Shown here: piece after piece, positions 50,123 through 55,856 of the stretch
How positions within the stretch are numbered: position 1 is the stretch's first letter
Layout: the number at the start of each line of letters is the position of its first letter
NCBI GenBank assembly: GCA_910577185.1
Contig: CAJTLR010000014.1
Coordinates: 1 to 55,856 of the forward strand
Source of the DNA: an uncultured Acetatifactor sp.
GTDB taxonomy: Bacteria; Bacillota; Clostridia; Lachnospirales; Lachnospiraceae
Reading direction: 5' to 3'
Length of the DNA: 55,856 bases
Notes under the pieces: generated by a model
The model's input: only the letters and a program-made list of their open reading frames with translations
Databases searched by the model: none
Told to the model about the DNA's origin: nothing
Made by a program: the position numbers and the translations under genes

Positions 50123-51607
50123 TCACAGACTGTCCCGAACCAGCTCTGCAGCCTCTTCCATACTGATGCCTCTCTCCCTGGCTATGGCGGCAAGATCATC
50201 ATACTCCAGTTTGGAACGGCAAACACCGTAGCCTATGGAGTCTTTGCGCCGTATGGTTCCGTAGGGTGTTTCCAGCTCGGTCAGTTTTCTGTCCAGTACA
50301 TACCGTTTTGTGGCTGTCTCCCGGATTCCAATGGTAGTAGTATGGCGGAAAATCAGGGGAATCATCTTCTCTTTGTCCCCCTCCCTGCAGATCACCCGGA
50401 TCAGGGTACCGGGGCGCGACTTTTTCATGCCTATGGGTATGGTGTAGGCATCCATGGCTCCTGCTGCCAAAAACTGTTCCAGGGCAAATCCGGTCTGTTC
50501 CGCAGTCATGTCATCCACATTGCAGGAAAGTTCCAGAACAATATCTTTTCGGTCTTCCGCCTCTCCTATCATGGCGCGCACACAGTTAGCCGCTTCAAAA
50601 TCCTTTTTCCCCATACCATAGCCGATTGTCTGAACCTTCATCACCGGCATGTCCCCGAATCGGCTGGCAAAATGTTTCAGCAATGCCGCCCCGGTGGGTG
50701 TGCATAGTTCTCCCCGCACACGTCCTCCATACACCGGCACATCCTGCAAAATATAAGCCGTGGCAGGAGCCGGCACCGGCAAAATGCCGTGGGCGCAGTG
50801 CACTTGTCCGCTTCCCACATGGACCGGGGATACCACCACCTCATCCGGTGCCAGTCTGTCCATCAGCATACAGACCATGGCAATGTCGGCAATGGCATCC
50901 ATGGTGCCTACCTCATGAAAATGAATTTCCGTCACCGGAACACCGTGTGCGTTGCTTTCCGCTTCCGCAATCAGGCTGTAAACTGCCATGATATCATCTT
51001 TGATTTTATCCGAAAGCGGCAGATGATCCCGCACAATATGTTCGATATCATGCAGTCCGCTGTGATGATGGCCATGGCTGTGTTCATGGGGTTCATGGGT
51101 ATGACCGTCATGGCCGTGATGATCATGGTCGTGGCCTTCATGGCCGTGATGATCATGTACGTGGCCCTCCTGGCCGTGATGATCATGGTCGTGGCCTTCA
51201 TGGCTGTGATGATCATGGTCGTGGCCTTCATGACTATGCTCCTGGTGATCATGAGTGTGATCTTCATGGCTGTGCCCCTGATGGTTGTGGGCACACGCCT
51301 CACCGTGCATATGACACTCAGACTGATGACTTTCCAAGCTGTGCTCCTGGTGATCATGGGTATGGCCTTCATGGCTGTGCACATGCCAGTCCACACTCTC
51401 CTCCTCCGCCCCGTCAACCGTGACAGAAATATGCAGTCCTGTGATGCCGCATTTCACCGCATTTTCCGTTTTAACGCATACCCCCGGTATTCCAAGGGCA
51501 TTTACCTCCTGCAGGAATGTCTCCTGCTCAGGAAGCAGTTCCATCAGGGCTGCCGCCAGCATATCTCCTGCCGCCCCCATTCCGCAATCCAGATATAATG
51601 TCTTCAT
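50123..51607 (-). CDS. larC: Nickel-pincer cofactor biosynthesis protein LarC
   Basis: CTP-dependent nickel insertase that places Ni into the pyridinium-dithiodicarboxylate cofactor. It starts YLDCGMGAAGDMLAAAL, and the middle has EIHFHEVGTMDAIADI and GRVRGELCTPTGAALLKHF, all DUF111 hallmarks. An insertion at residues about 75-182 is made of His/Asp/Gly/Glu repeats (HEGHDHDHHG and variants), probably a nickel store. The gene is one continuous frame of 494 residues, unlike Lactobacillus larC, where the two halves are joined by frameshifting. AGGAG precedes the ATG. Confidence 0.93.
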   Translation of the reverse strand: MKTLYLDCGMGAAGDMLAAALMELLPEQETFLQEVNALGIPGVCVKTENAVKCGITGLHISVTVDGAEEESVDWHVHSHEGHTHDHQEHSLESHQSECHMHGEACAHNHQGHSHEDHTHDHQEHSHEGHDHDHHSHEGHDHDHHGQEGHVHDHHGHEGHDHDHHGHDGHTHEPHEHSHGHHHSGLHDIEHIVRDHLPLSDKIKDDIMAVYSLIAEAESNAHGVPVTEIHFHEVGTMDAIADIAMVCMLMDRLAPDEVVVSPVHVGSGQVHCAHGILPVPAPATAYILQDVPVYGGRVRGELCTPTGAALLKHFASRFGDMPVMKVQTIGYGMGKKDFEAANCVRAMIGEAEDRKDIVLELSCNVDDMTAEQTGFALEQFLAAGAMDAYTIPIGMKKSRPGTLIRVICREGDKEKMIPLIFRHTTTIGIRETATKRYVLDRKLTELETPYGTIRRKDSIGYGVCRSKLEYDDLAAIARERGISMEEAAELVRDSL

Positions 51608-51657
51608 CGTTTTCTCCTATATCTCATCAGTCCCAGCCGTTACCACTACCGGCTCAT

Positions 51658-52416
51658 TCAGCGCTTTCCCGCGTCCATATGATTGATCATGCCTGCCAGA
51701 TATCCTGCACCGAAGCCATTGTCAATGTTTACCACCGCCACGCCGCTGGCACAGGAATTGAGCATGGCCAGAAGTGCGGATAATCCGTTAAAAGACGCGC
51801 CATATCCCACACTTGTGGGCACCGCAATCACCGGACAGTCCGCCAGTCCGCCGATGACACTGGCCAGGGCGCCCTCCATTCCTGCAATGGCTATGATCAC
51901 GCTGGCCCCCATGATATCCTCCAGATGGGCCAGGGTTCTGTGCAGTCCCGCCACGCCCACATCATAGAGGCGCACCACCTGGTTTCCCAGAACACGGGCC
52001 GTCAGCGCCGCTTCCTCCGCCACCGGAATATCGCTTGTGCCTCCGGTGGCCACTACGATTTTCCCGATCCCGTCCGGCTCCGGCAGCGCTCCGATGATCC
52101 CCACTCCCGCATCTTCATGGTAATCCAGCTGGTGACGCTGCCCCACATAGTCTGCCGCTTCCCGTGACAGACGGGTGATCAGTATGGTATTCTGGCCGTT
52201 TTTTTTCATCACATCCACAATGCCTGCTATCTGCTCCGGGGTCTTTCCCGCACCGTAGATCACCTCGGCCGCGCCCTGGCGGACCTTCCGGTGCAGGTCT
52301 ACCTTTGCATATCCGATATCCTCAAAAGGCTCTGCCTTGATCTTTAGCAGGGCATCCTCCACGGACAATTCCCCGGCGCGCACCGCCTCCAGCACTTTTT
52401 TTACTTCAGAATTCAT
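51658..52416 (-). CDS. larB: Nickel-pincer cofactor biosynthesis protein LarB
   Basis: Pyridinium-3,5-bisthiocarboxylic-acid pathway enzyme; it carboxylates and hydrolyses nicotinate adenine dinucleotide. Related to the PurE (AIR carboxylase) fold: VVATGGTSDIPVAEEAALTA and AGMEGALASVIGGLADCPVIAVPTSVGYG are the signature stretches. 252 residues. The ATG directly follows the larE stop (TGA-ATG), with GGAGG in the larE 3' end, so both are coupled. Confidence 0.95.
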   Translation of the reverse strand: MNSEVKKVLEAVRAGELSVEDALLKIKAEPFEDIGYAKVDLHRKVRQGAAEVIYGAGKTPEQIAGIVDVMKKNGQNTILITRLSREAADYVGQRHQLDYHEDAGVGIIGALPEPDGIGKIVVATGGTSDIPVAEEAALTARVLGNQVVRLYDVGVAGLHRTLAHLEDIMGASVIIAIAGMEGALASVIGGLADCPVIAVPTSVGYGASFNGLSALLAMLNSCASGVAVVNIDNGFGAGYLAGMINHMDAGKR

Positions 52417-53160
52417 TCATCGCACCTCCAGGTCCAGCAGCACCGCGTCATAATATTGTTTCAGTTCCTTTAAAATCTCCGCCCTTTTTTCCATCACGGA
52501 CCCAAGCTGTCCCTCCGGCACCTGAATCCTTGCGCAGCCGTGGGCGTACCGGATTCTGAAATCCGTAAAACCCAGGGAAAAAAGATAATTTTCCGCTTTT
52601 TCCGTTTTCCGGAGCATTTCCTCCGTAATTTGTACTCCCTCAGGAATCCGTGTGGCAAGGCAGGCATAGGCCGGCTTGTCCCAGGTAAAAAGCCCCGCCT
52701 CCCGGGAACGTCTGCGGATCTCTGCCTTGGTCAGTCCGCATTCCCGCAGGGGAGACCGCACATTCAGCTCCCCAAGGGCCCGCATCCCGGGGCGGTCCCC
52801 CGCATCATCGGAAGCATTGGTACCATCCATCAGCAGGGAAAATCCATCCCTTTGCGCCGCCTCCGAAATCCTCCGGAAAATCATTTTTTTGCAATCATAA
52901 CACCTTTGCGCCGGATTGGATCTCACGGAATCTTCTGCCAGCACATCCAGTTCCAGTACATGTAATTCCGTATTTAATTCTTCGCACAGCCGTCTGGCAT
53001 CCTCCAGCTCAAACCGGGGCTGAAAAGGGGACTTCACATAATAGGCACCGGTTTCGGCCCCGTTTTCCAGCGCTGCATAAAGAAGATAAGCCGAGTCCGC
53101 ACCGCCGGAAAAGGCCAGCGCCGCTTTAGGATTGTCCCGGAAAAAATCCTGCAATGTCAT
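52417..53160 (-). CDS. larE: ATP-dependent sulfur transferase LarE
   Basis: PP-loop protein that adenylates and thiolates the LarB product. The PP-loop motif SGGADSAY is near residue 17. Cysteines occur in QRCYDCKK, RECGL and AYACLATRIPEG; the last segment matches the region of the sulfur-donor or cluster-binding cysteine in homologues, though I cannot decide between the sacrificial and the [4Fe-4S]-dependent type. The ATG at 53160 overlaps the preceding stop (ATGA), with GGGGAGG eight bases upstream; the GTG at 53169 leaves no room for it. Confidence 0.92.
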   Translation of the reverse strand: MTLQDFFRDNPKAALAFSGGADSAYLLYAALENGAETGAYYVKSPFQPRFELEDARRLCEELNTELHVLELDVLAEDSVRSNPAQRCYDCKKMIFRRISEAAQRDGFSLLMDGTNASDDAGDRPGMRALGELNVRSPLRECGLTKAEIRRRSREAGLFTWDKPAYACLATRIPEGVQITEEMLRKTEKAENYLFSLGFTDFRIRYAHGCARIQVPEGQLGSVMEKRAEILKELKQYYDAVLLDLEVR

Positions 53161-54803
53161 TGTCCGCACCTCCCCGGGGCATATTTTCGCGCAATGGCTT
53201 CCGCCACACGGATACCGTCCATGGCCGCCGACATGATGCCTCCCGCGTAACCGGCGCCTTCCCCGCAGGGGTACAGTCCCCTGACCCGGGACTGCAGGCT
53301 TTCATCCCGCAGAATCCTCACCGGGGAGGATGTGCGGCTCTCCACTCCCAGAAGGCAGGCGTCCGGGCTGTTAAAACCGGAAATCTGCCTGCCGAAAGCC
53401 TCCATGCCCTCCACGATGGCCGCATTACATTCCTCCGGCAAAATCCCGCTTACATCTGCCCACTGGCAGGCGCCCTTACACAGGGGCAGGGAATCATCCC
53501 TACTTATCTGTTTTTCCGTATGTATTTCTTCTGTTTTATGTCTTTTTCCTTCCACGCGGTCTTTAAAATCCCCGTAACACTGTGCCGGTATCTTCCCGTT
53601 CCCCAGTTCAAAAGCCTTTTTCTCCAGCCGTCTCTGGAAGGCGATTCCCGCCAGGGGAGATTCCGTGCCGAAATCCTCAGGGCCCACCGTCACAATGATG
53701 GCGCTGTTGGCATTTTTCCCGTCCCGTGCACTGTAGCTCATTCCGTTTACCGCCAGATGTCCTTCCTCCGAGGAGGCATTTACCACATATCCTCCGGGAC
53801 ACATGCAGAAAGAATAAACCCCCCTGCCGTTTTTCGCCTTTGCCGCCACCTTGTAAGCCGCGGCGCCCAGCGCCCCCGGATCCGGCATCCCGTACTGGCT
53901 TTGGTTGATCAGAGCCTGGGGATGCTCCACCCGCAGCCCTACCGCAAAAGCTTTGGCCTCCATGGGAATCTGTCTCTCATACAGCATGGAAAAGGTATCC
54001 CTGGCGCTGTGGCCAATGGCCAGCACCAGCTGTCCGCAGGAAAAGGTCTCGCCGCAGGCTGTCTTTACCCCTATCACCTGATTTTGCCGGATGCAGATAT
54101 CCGTCACCCGGCGCCCAAAGTAAACCTGCCCGCCCAGCCGCAGAATCTCCTGCCGCATCCGCGTCACCACATGGCTTAAAACATCCGTGCCCATGTGGGG
54201 CTTTGCCTCATAGCAGATACTCTCCTGCGCGCCGAACTTTACCAGGGTTTCCAGCACGATTCTGTTTCTCCCGTCTTTGTCCTTCACAAGGGTATTCAGC
54301 TTGCCATCGGAGAAGGTGCCGGCCCCTCCCTCCCCGAACTGTACATTGGAATCCGGATTCAGGCTGCCGCCATCCCAGAAGGCCTCCACATCCTTCTGCC
54401 GCTCCTCCACGGCTTTTCCCCGCTCCAGCAAAATAACGGCATATCCGTGCACTGCCAGAAAATAGGCGCAGAACAGCCCCGCAGGCCCCGCCCCTACAAT
54501 GACCGTGGGTTCTTCCCGGGGAACCGTTCCGGAGGCAGGAAAACGGTAGGCTTTTTCCGCTGCCCGGCACACCTGGTTCTCTTTTCCCCGAAACCTGCGC
54601 AATATCTTTTCTTCGTTTTTTACTTTGATATCCAAAGAATACTGGTAAAAAATCTCCGGCTTCTTTCTGGCGTCCACGGACCGGCGCACCACCTGAAGCT
54701 CCTGTATCTCCTCCTCCGGAATCCGCAGCATGGCGGCCGCACAGCGCTTAAGCTGGTCCCGGGAATGTTCCGGTTTCACTTTTACCTGACTGACTCTGAG
54801 CAT
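53157..54803 (-). CDS. Uncharacterised FAD-dependent dehydrogenase (COG2509-type)
   Basis: A 548-residue flavoprotein. After ~90 N-terminal residues of an S4/ferredoxin-like domain (SRDQLKRCAAAMLRIPEEEI) comes the dinucleotide-binding motif VIVGAGPAGLFCAYFLAVHG. NVQFGEGGAGTFSDGKLNT and the C-terminal GLYPCGEGAGYAGGIMSAAMDG follow; these are diagnostic for the COG2509 family. Substrate unknown. First gene of a tightly packed operon with larE, larB, larC and the hydrogenase. An association with nickel-cofactor or redox metabolism is possible but inferred only from linkage. Confidence 0.88.
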   Translation of the reverse strand: MLRVSQVKVKPEHSRDQLKRCAAAMLRIPEEEIQELQVVRRSVDARKKPEIFYQYSLDIKVKNEEKILRRFRGKENQVCRAAEKAYRFPASGTVPREEPTVIVGAGPAGLFCAYFLAVHGYAVILLERGKAVEERQKDVEAFWDGGSLNPDSNVQFGEGGAGTFSDGKLNTLVKDKDGRNRIVLETLVKFGAQESICYEAKPHMGTDVLSHVVTRMRQEILRLGGQVYFGRRVTDICIRQNQVIGVKTACGETFSCGQLVLAIGHSARDTFSMLYERQIPMEAKAFAVGLRVEHPQALINQSQYGMPDPGALGAAAYKVAAKAKNGRGVYSFCMCPGGYVVNASSEEGHLAVNGMSYSARDGKNANSAIIVTVGPEDFGTESPLAGIAFQRRLEKKAFELGNGKIPAQCYGDFKDRVEGKRHKTEEIHTEKQISRDDSLPLCKGACQWADVSGILPEECNAAIVEGMEAFGRQISGFNSPDACLLGVESRTSSPVRILRDESLQSRVRGLYPCGEGAGYAGGIMSAAMDGIRVAEAIARKYAPGRCGQ

Positions 54804-54875
54804 ATATCCCTTTCCTTCTAGTAATCTCTATATCCGACACTATCAAATAGCTCTGAAAAAATATGTTTTTTTAAG

Positions 54876-54889
54876 GAATACATGTATTC
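54876..54889. other. Perfect 14-bp palindrome
   Basis: GAATACATGTATTC reads the same on both strands. On the minus strand it is followed by CTTAAAAAAAC. It lies 73 bases upstream of the FAD dehydrogenase start and seven bases past the small ORF stop. It may be a dimeric operator; there is no loop, so a hairpin is less likely. Confidence 0.4.
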
Positions 54890-54895
54890 TTGCCA

Positions 54896-55060
54896 CTAAT
54901 TATTCCTTCCATTACGCGATAAAATAATAGGTATATATTTTTCTGCTAACCTCCGCGTTATATTTTCACTTTTTTTAATCAATTCTGCTTGTCTAATCCC
55001 CCATTCAGCAGCAGCCTTATTGTCTTCTAATTTCTCACTTAAAATAGCTCTCTTCGTCAT
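54896..55060 (-). CDS. Small ORF (54 residues) coupled to the JAB protein gene
   Basis: A 54-residue basic, helical product starting MTKRAILSEKLEDNKAAAEW and ending RNGRNN. The ATG at 55060 has AAGGAGG seven bases upstream, an excellent site that overlaps the stop codon of the preceding JAB-domain gene, so translation is probably coupled. Composition is AT-rich like its partner. I do not recognise a family. No membrane segment or Cys motif. Confidence 0.65.
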   Translation of the reverse strand: MTKRAILSEKLEDNKAAAEWGIRQAELIKKSENITRRLAEKYIPIILSRNGRNN

Positions 55061-55072
55061 ATCAATACCTCC

Positions 55073-55702
55073 TTAACGATCTTCGTATACAATATTTGCT
55101 TCATGACAATTAGAAAGGAAACAGAATACGGCCTTCTGATAATCACGTATATTGTTTCCTTCATTATGCACATTAACTGCGTGATTATATATTTCTATAG
55201 CTTTTTTGCGGCTATAATTTTCTTTTTTTACAAGATATGAAATATTCCCTAAGTTTGTAACTACCACCATCATTTTAACAGTTCCATTACTAAGAAAAAA
55301 CTTTACATCTTCCAAGGAAAATTTCGATAGTGATGGATGATTATGAAGCACAATAACAACACATTGAATAGAGGTTGTTATCAAATGATATGCTACTGTA
55401 TTCATGCATGGATCAACCGAATGTTCATCCCCTAAAGCAACCCCCATAAACTCTTTTCCTTCGGCAATCAAGTTTCTATAATCGAGGCTATAGGTAAGCG
55501 CCACCTCATTAGAATCATTCTCATTTTTAGAAACCATCAACACTTCCTTCGCCAATTCCTGCAGCATCAAATATTCACTTTCAGGAATCTCTCTATATTT
55601 AATCAACGGTACTTTTTCAATAGCCATATCTGTAATCACAATTTTGTGGGTACGCTTTTTGGCCATTTCTAACCCATTTATTTTTTTATCCTCAGATTCC
55701 AT
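55073..55702 (-). CDS. JAB/MPN-domain (RadC-like) predicted metalloprotease
   Basis: 209 residues. The metal-binding HNHP motif at 120-123, followed by S-rich residues and Asp132 (HNHPSLSKFSLED), is a JAMM/JAB signature, with E66 as a possible catalytic Glu. The His-to-Asp spacing is one residue shorter than in RadC, as in some phage and mobile-element JAB proteins. The N-terminal ~40 residues are charged and lack a helix-hairpin-helix. Marked AT-richness compared with the neighbouring genes suggests horizontal transfer. It is followed without a gap by a 54-residue ORF. Confidence 0.75.
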   Translation of the reverse strand: MESEDKKINGLEMAKKRTHKIVITDMAIEKVPLIKYREIPESEYLMLQELAKEVLMVSKNENDSNEVALTYSLDYRNLIAEGKEFMGVALGDEHSVDPCMNTVAYHLITTSIQCVVIVLHNHPSLSKFSLEDVKFFLSNGTVKMMVVVTNLGNISYLVKKENYSRKKAIEIYNHAVNVHNEGNNIRDYQKAVFCFLSNCHEANIVYEDR

Positions 55703-55816
55703 CTCGAATCATCCCTTCTTCCAAATTACGCTTACTTCTTAAAATCTTTTATATTAAGTTATAATATTAGCAGTCCTCAGATATTCAATTAAAACTCTTG
55801 TTACATTCCCATCTCC

Positions 55817-55848
55817 AAAACGGCGGCATCTTCTGTCTCTGCCCGCCG
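55817..55848 (-). terminator. Probable terminator of a gene beyond the window edge
   Basis: CGGCGGCA (55821-55828) pairs with TGCCCGCCG (55840-55848) with one bulge and an 11-base loop, and TTTT follows on the minus strand (55820-55817). It isolates the JAB gene from whatever lies further upstream. Confidence 0.5.
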
Positions 55849-55856
55849 CTTTCCGG

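Noticed and set aside
50789..51598. 269-codon plus-strand frame rich in V, M and A opposite larC
   Set aside because: It is the complement of the His-rich repeats, which gives an artificial hydrophobic protein.

Overview
The window looks like a chromosomal segment of a spore-forming, anaerobic, pilus-bearing member of the Clostridia, most likely a Lachnospiraceae-type gut bacterium. I base this on gene order (mraZ-rsmH-ftsL-two PBPs-mraY-murD-ftsW-murA-ftsQ-ftsZ-spoIIGA-sigE), on an [FeFe]-hydrogenase, and on Gram-positive style GGAGG ribosome binding sites with frequent TTG/GTG starts. No species is assigned. No tRNA, rRNA, CRISPR array or intact insertion sequence was seen.

Region 1 (about 1-17.6 kb, minus strand) is the cell division and wall cluster. 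ychF and lgt lie upstream of a terminator. A promoter then drives mraZ, rsmH, ftsL, two class B penicillin-binding proteins, mraY, murD, ftsW, murA and ftsQ. ftsZ has its own promoter and terminator. The spoIIGA-sigE pair follows behind a promoter with a long 21-bp spacer and Spo0A-like boxes, which fits Spo0A control at sporulation onset.

Region 2 (17.6-19.0 kb) is a small gene graveyard: a DinD N-terminal fragment inside a 540-bp interval bounded by a 27-bp direct repeat, and a C-terminal remnant that looks like an Rpn/PD-(D/E)XK nuclease.

Region 3 (19.0-40.4 kb, minus strand) is a complete type IV pilus locus. It runs pilT, a giant prepilin with GLUG-type repeats (two overlapping frames, together about 3,470 residues, split by a GT duplication), a PilX-like protein, two minor prepilins, a major pilin with long leader, a pilin-like protein without a cleavage motif, pilD, pilC, a PilM-PilN fusion, a PilO-like protein and pilB. 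This is the most unusual system here: an apparent pilus carrying a huge repeat-rich pilin-anchored adhesin.

Region 4 (40.4-46.4 kb, plus strand) is a sugar-use unit: AraC regulator, fucose/arabinose isomerase-like protein and a 1,042-residue glycoside hydrolase. Region 5 (46.6-48.4 kb, minus) has a DUF1311 lipoprotein and an acetyltransferase. Region 6 (48.5-54.8 kb, minus) is one tight operon: FAD dehydrogenase, larE, larB, larC (nickel-pincer cofactor synthesis, no larA in the window) and an [FeFe]-hydrogenase. Region 7 (54.9-55.7 kb) is AT-rich, with a JAB-domain protein and a 54-residue ORF.

A recurrent oddity is four unrelated tandem-repeat arrays (34, 74, 37 and 66 bp periods), each starting at or just after the stop codon of a minus-strand gene. 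In two cases the first unit contains the gene's last codons and stop.
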